42,047 bases of DNA from Lachnospiraceae bacterium (GCA_017561085.1 JAFZDQ010000107.1:1-42047), one strand, 5' to 3'; counted from the first letter of the stretch, positions 1 through 7,684 are shown. A program made the numbers and translations. Notes: generated by a model not told the origin, from the sequence alone.

Positions 1-258
1 CGTAATGATTCTGGTATACATTACGATAAATTTATCCTCCTCCATAACGGTCCATTTTTCTATTTCTTCTTTCATCTCGCTAAATTTATCCAATATATGT
101 TTGTACTGCTCTTTTGACAGGTAAGAGCACCAGGCAAGTTCAACGGGACAATAATCGCCTTCCCGATAAACATGATGTCCGGTATATTTTTCAGACAAGC
201 GCTGCACCAGCGTACTTTTGCCCATTCCCTGTAACCCTTCTACAAAAATATGTTTCAT
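1..258 (-). CDS. P-loop nucleotide kinase-like protein, C-terminus outside window
   Basis: The first 86 codons of a minus-strand gene are present and the reading frame is still open at base 1, so the C-terminus is missing. The protein starts MKHIFVEGLQGMGKSTLVQR, a textbook Walker A loop (residues 8-16, GLQGMGKST) directly after a first beta strand. This is the layout of thymidylate/deoxynucleoside kinases and related small P-loop kinases. The ATG at 256-258 follows an AAAGGAG ribosome binding site at normal spacing. It lies 46 bases downstream of the ABC-F gene and is probably co-transcribed with it. The substrate cannot be told from this fragment. Confidence 0.75.
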   Translation of the reverse strand, partial: MKHIFVEGLQGMGKSTLVQRLSEKYTGHHVYREGDYCPVELAWCSYLSKEQYKHILDKFSEMKEEIEKWTVMEEDKFIVMYTRIIT

Positions 259-304
259 AAGTCTTTTACTCCTTTCCGTTTCATTTGTTTCTGATTTCAT
301 TTGA

Positions 305-1852
305 TCAACCTTGCTTTTTACTTATGGTAATTACTTCTGTTGCTATCTTTTCCTGAAAGCGTACATCATGATCTACAATCAACATGGTTGGTTTAAAGCT
401 ATTGATCAGTTTTTCAATTTGCATTCTGGAAAACACATCAATATAATTGAGCGGTTCGTCCCAAATGTACAAATGAGCCGGCGTCAAAAGACTGGCCGCA
501 ATCAACACTTTTTTCTTTTGTCCTTCCGAAAAATCTTCCATTTTCTTTACAAATTGTACTCTCTCCATATCAAGCTGTCTTAAGATTGCGCAAAACAAAC
601 TAAGGCTCAGTCCCTGTTTTTCACAAAATTCTTGAATACTCCCCTTCAGATACGAAGTATCCTGGTTAATATAGGATATGACAAGTCCGGATGCCACGGA
701 AAGAGAACCTGTTTCTATAACGGAAAGTTCATCATCCCCACCATGAAAGGATGCCTTTTGCAAAATCATTTTAATTAATGTAGATTTTCCGCACCCGTTT
801 TCACCGGAAAGAAAAATCCGCTGCCCCTGTTTTATTTCAAACCGCAAATCCCGAAAAAGCTCTTCATCAGCATCCCGATACCTCAAAGAATAATCATAAG
901 CGAAGGCCAGTACCTCTTTATGATGCTTCAGCGGCATAATCTTTAAGTCGACCGGTTCTTCGATATCTTTTAAAAGTCCTTCTTTTTCACGGATTTCATT
1001 TTCAATCCGGAATTCCATCTGTTTCACCCGGCTTTGCATCTTTTTCGTTTTCGCACCGACATAAGCTCTGTAGTTCGCTGCACGATCAGGAAACTTTACC
1101 GGGTCATAACCGATTTTAGAATTTTCTCCTTTTTCAGCCCATCGCCTTGCTCTATCTGCCGCAGCTTCCAGTTTCGTAATCTCTTTGGTATGCTTTTCAT
1201 TTTCCATCCTGGCAAAGTGGTCACTTTTTTCCTTATTTTCCCACCAGGATGTGAAATTACCATTGCACACTTCTATGGAACTGCGGTTAAGGACAAGCAC
1301 ATGGTCAATACACGCATCCAAAAAGTCCCTGTCGTGAGAAACCAATATAAAACCTTTTTTCTCTCTCAGATATGCTTTAACGATTTCTCTGGAAGCATAA
1401 TCCAAATGATTGGTGGGTTCATCAATGAGTAAAAATTCATTCTCACCGGAAAAAAGCACGGCTAAAAGAACTTTGGTTCTTTCCCCAAAACTAAGGGTTG
1501 AAAACGGTCTGTACAGCACCTGTGCATCCACGTTCATTTTATCCAGTTCGCAAATCACACGCCAAGTTTCTACGCCGGGCTTTAATTCTTCCAAAAATTC
1601 AGCCGCCGGTTTCTTCAAATCATCTTCTTTCAATCGGTAGGGAAAATAATCAAAGGTGGTACTTGCAGTAATACTTCCTTTGTACTCATATTTACCCATA
1701 AGCAAATTCAAAAAAGTGGTCTTGCCTTTTCCGTTCCTTCCCACAAACCCTAATTTCCAATCCGTGTCTATGGAAAAAGAAACATTCTCAAATATGTTAT
1801 CAAAACTACCCTCATAATAAAAAGTGAGGTTATTTACGTTTATTTGTGCCAT
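305..1852 (-). CDS. ABC-F family ribosome-protection ATPase, Lsa/CplR-like
   Basis: A 515-residue protein with two ABC ATPase domains and no membrane segments, the architecture of ABC-F translation factors. Domain 1 has Walker A GRNGKGKTT (38-46), signature LSFGE (120-124), Walker B ending in DE (144-145) and switch His173. Domain 2 has GENGCGKST (350-358), FSEGQ (441-445), Walker B LYIWDE (461-466) and His495. The charged linker between the domains (about 205-300) is the part that reaches the ribosomal peptidyl transferase centre in this family. The N-terminal and C-terminal motifs (DEPLNYID) resemble Lsa and CplR proteins, which displace lincosamides, streptogramin A and pleuromutilins from the ribosome. 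The resistance spectrum is inferred from family membership. The start is fixed by GGAGGG six bases upstream. A 265-base leader with attenuator-like structure precedes it. Confidence 0.88.
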   Translation of the reverse strand: MAQINVNNLTFYYEGSFDNIFENVSFSIDTDWKLGFVGRNGKGKTTFLNLLMGKYEYKGSITASTTFDYFPYRLKEDDLKKPAAEFLEELKPGVETWRVICELDKMNVDAQVLYRPFSTLSFGERTKVLLAVLFSGENEFLLIDEPTNHLDYASREIVKAYLREKKGFILVSHDRDFLDACIDHVLVLNRSSIEVCNGNFTSWWENKEKSDHFARMENEKHTKEITKLEAAADRARRWAEKGENSKIGYDPVKFPDRAANYRAYVGAKTKKMQSRVKQMEFRIENEIREKEGLLKDIEEPVDLKIMPLKHHKEVLAFAYDYSLRYRDADEELFRDLRFEIKQGQRIFLSGENGCGKSTLIKMILQKASFHGGDDELSVIETGSLSVASGLVISYINQDTSYLKGSIQEFCEKQGLSLSLFCAILRQLDMERVQFVKKMEDFSEGQKKKVLIAASLLTPAHLYIWDEPLNYIDVFSRMQIEKLINSFKPTMLIVDHDVRFQEKIATEVITISKKQG

Positions 1853-1940
1853 TTAAATCCCTCCGTCAGTTCGTCACCAAAAAGATTCCTATGCCCGTAA
1901 AATAACCTCATTTATATTAGTCAAATTAAATTTTTCCACC

Positions 1941-1969
1941 AAAAAAGAGAGGTTATGAGAACATAATCC
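1941..1969 (-). terminator. Candidate attenuator hairpin in the ABC-F leader
   Basis: In the minus-strand transcript GG(A)TTATG, loop TTCT, CATAACC forms a 7-bp stem with one bulged A (1969-1951). TCTC and six U residues (1946-1941) follow, which is the form of an intrinsic terminator. It lies about 90 bases before the ABC-F start codon and downstream of a mini-ORF. Two segments could compete for its 3' arm: AGAGAGGT in the ribosome binding site of the mini-ORF (2101-2108), and GAGGTTAT at 1902-1909. Such competing pairings are typical of antibiotic-responsive attenuators upstream of ABC-F genes. Confidence 0.55.
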
Positions 1970-2082
1970 ACTTTTGGCAACACAAAAAACAAATACTTTC
2001 CTATATCAGTTTAACAAGTAAATATACTTATCCGTTTTTATAGAAAAATATCATACAGTCGTTTCATGTTTTCAAAAGTAAA

Positions 2083-2094
2083 TTATCTTCTCAT
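2083..2094 (-). CDS. Leader mini-ORF, Met-Arg-Arg-stop
   Basis: An ATG followed by two AGA codons and TAA, preceded five bases upstream by a strong GAGAGAGGTG ribosome binding site. It sits about 25 bases after the predicted transcription start of the ABC-F transcript. A three-codon ORF with such a good ribosome binding site is unlikely to encode a functional protein and is best read as a ribosome sensor. A second, nine-codon ORF (2067-2038, MKRLYDIFL) follows but has no convincing ribosome binding site. Confidence 0.5.
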   Translation of the reverse strand: MRR

Positions 2095-2124
2095 CTTTTC
2101 ACCTCTCTCTTTATTTCTTGCTTA

Positions 2125-2154
2125 ATTATAGTATAGGACTTATCCCTCTGTCAA
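2125..2154 (-). promoter_or_regulatory. Consensus sigma-A promoter of the ABC-F gene
   Basis: TTGACA (2154-2149) and TATAAT (2130-2125) separated by 18 bases, both perfect consensus hexamers. The -35 box lies inside the last codons of miaB. Transcription would begin near 2118, giving a leader of about 265 bases before the ABC-F start. Confidence 0.8.
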
Positions 2155-3585
2155 CATCTCTCCCAGATAATAAAAACCATGGCATTCCTTCAAATACACC
2201 GGAACAATCTTTCCGATCAGGGAAGCATCACCCTTAAAATGGACAATCGTATTGTTGGAAAGACGCGCCGTTACCAGTGTCGGGTCCTGTTCATTTAATT
2301 CTTCAACCAAGGCGTCCAAAGTCATGCCTTCCATTAGGGAAACTCTCTCTCTGGCGGTTTCCTGTACCACCTTAAGTACTCTGTCAAAGCCTTCCTTTAC
2401 CACTTCTTCCGGCACCTGATTTTCCATAGCGGCAGCAGGCGTACCGGTACGTTTCGAATAAATAAAAGTAAACGCATTGTCATATTTTACCTTGTTAATT
2501 ACATCTATGGTTTCATCCACATCCTCCGGTGTTTCTCCCGGAAATCCTACAATGATATCCGTCGTAATGGCAATGTCAGGAATTTCTCTTCTGATTTTTT
2601 CAGCCAGGGCAAGATACTGCTCTTTGGTATAACGACGGTTCATTTCCTTCAAAATCCTGGTAGAACCTGACTGCAGCGGCAGATGTAAATGTCGGCAAAT
2701 CTTTTTGGAATTTTTCATCACCAAAATCAGCTCATCGGATAAATCCTTGGGATGAGAAGTCATAAAACGGATTCTCTCAAGGCCTTCAATCTTTTCGATT
2801 TCCATAAGCAGTTCGGCAAAGGTCATGGGCTCTTCCAGATTTTTACCATAAGAGTTTACATTCTGACCAAGCAGCATAATTTCTACAACGCCGTCTGCAA
2901 CCAATGCTTCAATTTCACGGATAATATCCTTAGGGCTACGGCTTCTTTCCCTGCCGCGCACATAAGGAACAATACAATAGCTGCAAAAGTTATTACAACC
3001 GAACATAATATTGATCCCTGATTTAAACGGATATTTCCGTTCAACCGGTAAATCCTCTACGATTTGGTCTGTCCCTTCCCAGATATCAATCACCATACCG
3101 TCTGCTTCAAACATGGCAACCAAAAGTTCTGCAAACTTATAAATATTATGGGTTCCGAAAATAAGGTCCACAAAACGGTAACTCTTTTTGATTTTTTCAA
3201 TGACAGAAGGTTCCTGCATCATACAACCGCATAATGCAATTTTTTTATGGGGATTTTTCTTTTTCAGAGAGTTTAAGTGACCAAGTCTTCCGTAAACACG
3301 CTGGTTTGCATTATCTCGGACGGTACAGGTATTGTAAATAACAAAATCCGCATCTTCCTCTTCTACCAGTTCATACCCTGCCAGTTCCAAAATACCCGCT
3401 AATTTTTCGGAATCACGGGCATTCATCTGACATCCGAAGGTAGTCACGCAGCAGGTAGGCTTATGGCCAAGTTCCTTCTGAAGACCTATCACATATTCCT
3501 TTGCTTTTTCAATATAAAGGAGCTGTCTTTGGGTTTCTTTCTCTCCTTCGAATTTATTGGTAATTTGTGTTAATTCTTTACTCAT
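2140..3585 (-). CDS. miaB: tRNA-2-methylthio-N6-dimethylallyladenosine synthase MiaB
   Basis: Radical SAM methylthiotransferase that converts i6A37 to ms2i6A37 in tRNAs reading UNN codons. The 481-residue protein has the three family domains in order. First comes the N-terminal UPF0004 domain with cluster cysteines C52 (FGCQMN), C87 (NTCTVR) and C121 (CGCMMQ). Next is the radical SAM core with CNNFCSYC (C197, C201, C204), and last a C-terminal TRAM domain. The first 40 residues form a charged N-terminal extension before the UPF0004 domain. An AAGGA ribosome binding site lies eight bases before the ATG. Only one base separates it from the upstream gene, so it is probably the last gene of a gtrA-like / nuclease-like / miaB operon. 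Its last codons also carry the -35 box of the ABC-F promoter. Confidence 0.95.
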   Translation of the reverse strand: MSKELTQITNKFEGEKETQRQLLYIEKAKEYVIGLQKELGHKPTCCVTTFGCQMNARDSEKLAGILELAGYELVEEEDADFVIYNTCTVRDNANQRVYGRLGHLNSLKKKNPHKKIALCGCMMQEPSVIEKIKKSYRFVDLIFGTHNIYKFAELLVAMFEADGMVIDIWEGTDQIVEDLPVERKYPFKSGINIMFGCNNFCSYCIVPYVRGRERSRSPKDIIREIEALVADGVVEIMLLGQNVNSYGKNLEEPMTFAELLMEIEKIEGLERIRFMTSHPKDLSDELILVMKNSKKICRHLHLPLQSGSTRILKEMNRRYTKEQYLALAEKIRREIPDIAITTDIIVGFPGETPEDVDETIDVINKVKYDNAFTFIYSKRTGTPAAAMENQVPEEVVKEGFDRVLKVVQETARERVSLMEGMTLDALVEELNEQDPTLVTARLSNNTIVHFKGDASLIGKIVPVYLKECHGFYYLGEMLTEG

Positions 3586-3586
3586 A

Positions 3587-4327
3587 CTATATTTCCTTCA
3601 CTATATATGCATAAGAGCGGCCCTTTTTGCCGCATCTTTCAATCAATTTAAGGTAATGCAGAATATGTACCACTGTCTGTGCCTCATCCTTCCTGATTTT
3701 CGCAGCCTTTGCAAATTCCGATACCGTAAAGGGTTCTTCTAACTCATAAGGAATCAGCTGCATATAATCTTCAATGCGGCAGATACAAACTTCATCCACT
3801 AAGGCCACAGGTATCCGGTCAAACCGTTCACTGCCTTTCTTTTTATCCTTACTCCATCCGTTTAAAAGCCTGTATTCCTCTATATCAAGCAATGGAAAAC
3901 AAAGTCTTAAATTGGGATGATTTAAATATTGTTTGATCTTATATAATTCATAAAAAGCATGATAAACATTCCCCTTTTTGGGACTTTTCCTTAAGGGGGA
4001 ACATTCGCCTGTTTCCTCATCCATCCAGGAAAGCCATTTCACATGGGGAATCGGATACACTAGCGTAACCGGATATTCCGGCAAAAAAGAATCCAGTTTC
4101 TGGCGCATTTTATTGAAATTCGCCGTTTGGATTTCAATGATTTCCTCTCCGGTATAAATATCCGCCACATAACCGTTAATGGGAACCTCCTGCATATCTT
4201 TATCCGGTGCATAATAATCCTTTAATATGGCATGCACTGTCTTTTCCTTTAAGGTTCCGATACCGGCTTTATTGCGGTCACTTTTCAAATAGGCGTCTTT
4301 CAGTTGTAAAAAGCGCTCTTTGTCCAT
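3587..4327 (-). CDS. Conserved protein with PD-(D/E)XK-nuclease-like N-domain and winged-helix-like C-domain
   Basis: I do not recognise a named family. In the 246-residue protein, a GIGTLKEKTVH helix (residues 22-32) is followed by ADIYTG (D56) and EEIIEIQT (E65, Q67). This E...D...E-x-Q arrangement matches the catalytic pattern of restriction-endonuclease-fold (PD-(D/E)XK) proteins. The C-terminal third (about 190-246, ending KGRSYAYIVKEI) looks like a winged helix-turn-helix, with a basic GKKGR turn before the last strand. There is no signal peptide or membrane segment. It is packed between gtrA-like and miaB genes with one-base gaps on each side, so it is co-expressed with them, but this neighbourhood does not give a function. 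The nuclease reading is an inference from motif spacing only. Confidence 0.65.
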   Translation of the reverse strand: MDKERFLQLKDAYLKSDRNKAGIGTLKEKTVHAILKDYYAPDKDMQEVPINGYVADIYTGEEIIEIQTANFNKMRQKLDSFLPEYPVTLVYPIPHVKWLSWMDEETGECSPLRKSPKKGNVYHAFYELYKIKQYLNHPNLRLCFPLLDIEEYRLLNGWSKDKKKGSERFDRIPVALVDEVCICRIEDYMQLIPYELEEPFTVSEFAKAAKIRKDEAQTVVHILHYLKLIERCGKKGRSYAYIVKEI

Positions 4328-4328
4328 G

Positions 4329-4754
4329 CTATTTTCTCTCTAAGAATAATTTTCTTGAAATGAAATTGTATACCATAACAATACCGGTTGCTAAAAGAGC
4401 ACTTAAGGAAAGCATGGTTTCTCTGGAGATATATCCCTGAATCATGGCACTGTTATCGTAGATTCCGTCGATGCAGATAAACAGAATAATTTCATTTAAT
4501 AATAAGCCAATCGCAGAAAGAATGATAAAAATAACAAATTCCTTTTTCTTATCCATCTCTTTCTTCTGTTTGAATACATATTTAATACTTAATATATAAT
4601 TCACAATGGCAGAAACCACAAATCCGATAAACTTTGAAAGCAAATAATGGACACCGAAAATATTTGCAAGTCCTACCGTAAGACCGTAATCAATCAAAAA
4701 ACAAAAAAATCCAACAATTCCGAATTTGATAATCTGTTGTAATAAATTCTTCAT
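4329..4754 (-). CDS. GtrA-like family membrane protein
   Basis: A 141-residue protein with four hydrophobic helices (about 8-28, 36-56, 72-93, 112-133) and a basic loop between helices 2 and 3 (KQKKEMDKKKE). The opening QQIIKFGIVGFFCFLIDYGL and the helix 2 sequence with VNYILSIKYVF are characteristic of the GtrA-like family. These proteins are thought to help move polyprenyl-linked sugars across the membrane for cell-surface glycosylation. No glycosyltransferase gene is adjacent, so its partner is unknown. It is the first gene of the operon that ends with miaB, with an extended -10 promoter about 70 bases upstream. Confidence 0.85.
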   Translation of the reverse strand: MKNLLQQIIKFGIVGFFCFLIDYGLTVGLANIFGVHYLLSKFIGFVVSAIVNYILSIKYVFKQKKEMDKKKEFVIFIILSAIGLLLNEIILFICIDGIYDNSAMIQGYISRETMLSLSALLATGIVMVYNFISRKLFLERK

Positions 4755-4821
4755 TTGCGTTTTCCTCTCACATTTAAAAACTTGTCCTTCTTTTTCCCAA
4801 AAAGAATGCCATGCATAGGCT

Positions 4822-4830
4822 ATTATAACA
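4822..4830 (-). promoter_or_regulatory. Extended -10 promoter for the gtrA-like/miaB operon
   Basis: TGTTATAAT on the minus strand, a perfect -10 hexamer with the TGn extension. No good -35 box is present at 16-18 bases, which extended -10 promoters can do without. Predicted start near 4815, about 60 bases before the gtrA-like start codon. Confidence 0.55.
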
Positions 4831-4884
4831 TGACATTCCCAATTTGAATATTAATTTTTGTTTTTAGCAAAAAAGAAACAGTCT

Positions 4885-5151
4885 TTATCTACAGCCGCAG
4901 TCCGTATTTCTTTCTTCTTCACAGCCGCAGTTGCCGGTATAGTTTATAAATGGCCTTGCTTCAAAGCGGGGTTCACATCGGTTTGTATTGCAATCACAAT
5001 CGCAATCACGTTCCGATGCAGCTCTTTCTACCGGGCAAACCGGTCTGCAGGTATCGTTACTTCTGGGTTGTATGCAAGACTGAGGTCTGCAATTATCTCT
5101 GCCGGTATTTCCGTTACAGAAAAGTAAAATTAATAAAATCCAACAATTCAT
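4885..5151 (-). CDS. Small cysteine-rich protein
   Basis: An 88-residue protein with 14 cysteines, many in C-x-C pairs (CDCDC near residue 50, CGC twice at the end). A short hydrophobic start, MNCWILLILLFC, is followed by a Gly/Asn/Arg-rich region. Comparable mini-proteins with an N-terminal NCW plus I/L/F run followed by Cys-rich sequence are common and uncharacterised in Clostridia. Metal binding or disulphide cross-linking, for instance in a spore coat, is a guess. I chose the ATG at 5149-5151 because AAGGAG lies nine bases upstream; an in-frame TTG two codons earlier is too close to it. An 8-bp inverted repeat overlaps the ribosome binding site. Confidence 0.7.
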   Translation of the reverse strand: MNCWILLILLFCNGNTGRDNCRPQSCIQPRSNDTCRPVCPVERAASERDCDCDCNTNRCEPRFEARPFINYTGNCGCEEERNTDCGCR

Positions 5152-5153
5152 AC

Positions 5154-5197
5154 ACAATCACTCCTTATGTTTATGCTTTATCATATGCAGTGATTGT
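5154..5197 (-). repeat. Inverted repeat enclosing the leader and ribosome binding site of the cysteine-rich gene
   Basis: ACAATCAC (5154-5161) and GTGATTGT (5190-5197) are exact 8-bp inverted copies separated by 28 bases. The 3' arm in the mRNA starts at the last base of the AAGGAG ribosome binding site and ends three bases before the ATG. It could act as an RNA fold controlling translation or as a DNA operator. No U-run follows, so it is not a terminator. Confidence 0.5.
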
Positions 5198-5209
5198 ACG
5201 TTTGACACT

Positions 5210-5743
5210 TTACTTCTTAAGCAGTTCCTTTTTAATGTAGGAATAGGTAACCTCTTCCCCATCCTTTGCCAGCATCAAAAGGAGAGACTCTAAAAGTTCC
5301 TTTGTTTCGGGATGTATGGGTGCTTTTTCCTTGCCGGATTCATAATACTTTAAGGGGTCAGCGGTGGTATATGCCTTGCCGTTATAAATCTTGCAGGCCG
5401 CTACTCTGTCCATAAACATCTCCGCCACATACTTTACCGGCATCTTTGCAGGCGCCATAACACCGGCGATATCTTTGGTACTGTAATCAATCCAATATTC
5501 ATAATGATGCTTATTTCTGCCCTTATGATGCAGCCAGGCGGAAGAATACCCGATAGCTTCCCGCTCCGCATTGTTCGGACTTCTGTTTCCCTGATAATAT
5601 TTCGCTCCTACCAGAAATTCTGACGGGGAATATTTTGATAAATCATGTAAAAGGCCCTGTTTATACAGTCCGATCTTAAAACAGCCCTCCATGACTTTCC
5701 ATTTATGCTTTGTTATGGTTTTAAAATGTTGCCACGCTTTCAT
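5210..5743 (-). CDS. DUF5662 family protein
   Basis: A 177-residue soluble protein of the uncharacterised DUF5662 family. Conserved features visible are HKWKVMEGCFKIGLYKQG, then LLHDLSKYSPSEF (about 31-43), then the histidine-rich WLHHKGRNKHHYEYW and a DRVAACKIY segment. The HD pair plus the later HH pairs suggest a metal-binding helical fold reminiscent of HD-domain phosphohydrolases, but no activity is established as far as I know. It starts one base after the stop of the GH13 gene, whose final codons supply the AGGA ribosome binding site, so the two are translationally linked. Confidence 0.8.
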   Translation of the reverse strand: MKAWQHFKTITKHKWKVMEGCFKIGLYKQGLLHDLSKYSPSEFLVGAKYYQGNRSPNNAEREAIGYSSAWLHHKGRNKHHYEYWIDYSTKDIAGVMAPAKMPVKYVAEMFMDRVAACKIYNGKAYTTADPLKYYESGKEKAPIHPETKELLESLLLMLAKDGEEVTYSYIKKELLKK

Positions 5744-5744
5744 A

Positions 5745-7589
5745 TCAGCATCCTGCTTTCTTTACTGACCGGTACAAAGAAACACTTCTTTCTTCGGCCG
5801 TTATCACGTCAGCTCCAAACTCTTTTTGTGCTTTCGGTAAAAGAGCTGTATCAAATACAGTTTCCCATACATATCCCTTCGGTAATTTGGGGAATGCGAA
5901 TTCCTGTTCTTTAAAGTGCATATTGACTGCCAGATATAAAAAGTCTTCTTCAGCGGATTTGGCATATTTGCCGCAAAGCATGATTCCTACAGCTCTGCTG
6001 ACATAGGTTAAATCAGGTCTCCAGGCTTCTTTGCCGTGATAAGAGATATCAGGGTAGCCGCAGCCTAAAACATCCGCCATTTTCAGCTCCTTTTCCCCAT
6101 GCAAAACAGAATAAGACTTCCGTAAAGCAAGGAGCTCTTTATAAAAGCTCAGCAATTCTTTATTCCGGGCCGCTTTCGTCCATTTCACATGTCCGATTTC
6201 ATTATCCTGGCAATAGGGATTATTGTTACCAAACCTGGTATTACCGAATTCATCACCGGAAAACAGGTACGGAACACCCTGGCTTAACATAAGAAGTGCA
6301 AGTGCATTCTTCATCTGTTTCATACGAAGTGCCAAAATGGATTTTTTACGGGTTTCCCCTTCAATGCCGCAATTCCAGGAAAAATTAAAATCGTTTCCGT
6401 CCCGGTTTTCTTCCCCGTTTGATTCATTATGCTTATGTTCATAGGTATACAAATCATAAAGGGAAAAACCTTCATAATCCGTAAGTGCATTTAGTACACC
6501 GTTTATCTTCGGATTTGCCCGATGGTATTGTACAAAAAGGTTCGTTAAGTTTTCCTCGCCTTTTAAGAACCGCTTTAAGTCATTTTTAAATCCAATATTT
6601 TCAAGCAAAAGATTCTTACTTCCGGGAATCATATAAGAATATAATTCTTCGGCCAAATCGGTACTGCAACGGATTTTTAATTCCTTCAATACCGGGTCCT
6701 GCACAATCATCTTAAGAGGCAGATCCTGACCGATTAAACGTACTCCGTCAATATGATAGGTAATTGCCCAAAACCGCAGAATCTCAACAATCATACTCCG
6801 ATTCATATCCGCCGGGAAATAGAACTGCATCATCACTTCAATGCCCTTTTCATGCAGTGCTTTCACCATCTTTTTAAAGGATACTTCCGGACGCTGCGCC
6901 GCATAGGATGCCTTGGGTGCAAAATAATAGCCTTCCTGGAATCCCCAGCAGTTGACACGCACCTGTTCTTTCTCTACACCAACCGTTTCAGCCGCATTTG
7001 GTTTCGCCTTCTGAAAGGCGGGATCTCTCATGCATTCTTCATATTCATAACAAGGCATTAGTTCTACACAGGTAACACCGATGCTTTTTAAATAATCACT
7101 TTTTTCAACGATGCCTTCAAAGGTTCCTTTCTCTTTCACACCGGACGATTTATCCATGGTAAAGGCGCGTACATTCAGTCCATAAACCAAAGACTCATGA
7201 TAAGGCGTTGCCGGTAGTCTGTCATCCCCCCAGTCAAAGGTATCCTTCACAGGTCTGCTCTTTATATTCTCCTTTAAAACGGAGGCATCTCCCCATTTTT
7301 CAAGGCCTACATAGCCTCTCGCATAAGGATCCGGAAACACCTCATCCTCCTGATAAAACTGATAGGTACAGTTTTCAAGTTCTTCGCCTTCGATTACAAA
7401 ACCAAACAGGGTTCCCTGCTTCCCTTCTGCTGAAGCAGGCTTACGATATACCTGACCTTTTGCATCCCAAAAAAGCAGCCCGCAAGTTTCATATTGTTTC
7501 GTACAAAACTCTACCGCAAGCATACATTTTTCACCATCGAAAAAAACACCTTGCCTTTCGGGTTTGTAATAAGTAATCTGATAACTCAT
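5745..7589 (-). CDS. GH13 glycogen-debranching-enzyme homologue with lost catalytic residues
   Basis: A 614-residue homologue of isoamylase/GlgX debranching enzymes. An N-terminal CBM48-like domain (about 1-95) is followed by a TIM-barrel-like region from SLVYGLNVRAFT. The usual GH13 motifs are recognisable by flanking sequence but their key residues are gone. Region I (normally DVVFNH) reads QFYFPA. Region II (normally GFRFD, with the nucleophile Asp) reads GVRLI at 282-286. Region III shows no AEPW-type acid/base Glu. Region IV (normally AHDG) reads TDYEG. The neighbouring HNESNGEENRDGND...FSWNCG stretch is well conserved, so the relationship is clear. I infer a non-hydrolytic role such as glucan binding or regulation. 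The start used has AGGAGG nine bases upstream; an in-frame ATG eight codons earlier contains that site and is not used. Confidence 0.8.
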   Translation of the reverse strand: MSYQITYYKPERQGVFFDGEKCMLAVEFCTKQYETCGLLFWDAKGQVYRKPASAEGKQGTLFGFVIEGEELENCTYQFYQEDEVFPDPYARGYVGLEKWGDASVLKENIKSRPVKDTFDWGDDRLPATPYHESLVYGLNVRAFTMDKSSGVKEKGTFEGIVEKSDYLKSIGVTCVELMPCYEYEECMRDPAFQKAKPNAAETVGVEKEQVRVNCWGFQEGYYFAPKASYAAQRPEVSFKKMVKALHEKGIEVMMQFYFPADMNRSMIVEILRFWAITYHIDGVRLIGQDLPLKMIVQDPVLKELKIRCSTDLAEELYSYMIPGSKNLLLENIGFKNDLKRFLKGEENLTNLFVQYHRANPKINGVLNALTDYEGFSLYDLYTYEHKHNESNGEENRDGNDFNFSWNCGIEGETRKKSILALRMKQMKNALALLMLSQGVPYLFSGDEFGNTRFGNNNPYCQDNEIGHVKWTKAARNKELLSFYKELLALRKSYSVLHGEKELKMADVLGCGYPDISYHGKEAWRPDLTYVSRAVGIMLCGKYAKSAEEDFLYLAVNMHFKEQEFAFPKLPKGYVWETVFDTALLPKAQKEFGADVITAEERSVSLYRSVKKAGC

Positions 7590-7654
7590 ATTTACGGGCC
7601 TCCTGTAAAACATTTATTTTAATTATTTGCAATAAACATATTACTATTATCATA

Positions 7655-7676
7655 ACACAATTATAGAAAATTGTGT
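7655..7676. promoter_or_regulatory. Operator-like inverted repeat between divergent genes
   Basis: ACACAATT (7655-7662) and AATTGTGT (7669-7676), exact 8-bp inverted copies with a 6-base centre, lie between the divergent GH13 and DUF1292 genes. A TATAAT hexamer for the minus strand (7665-7660) overlaps the left arm. The site is just upstream of the plus-strand promoter. The geometry suits a dimeric repressor, but the protein is unknown. Confidence 0.4.
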
Positions 7677-7684
7677 GAAAAATA

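Noticed and set aside
2038-2067. Nine-codon leader ORF as the main stalling peptide of the ABC-F leader
   Set aside because: It lacks a credible ribosome binding site, whereas the upstream three-codon ORF has a strong one; kept only as an alternative.
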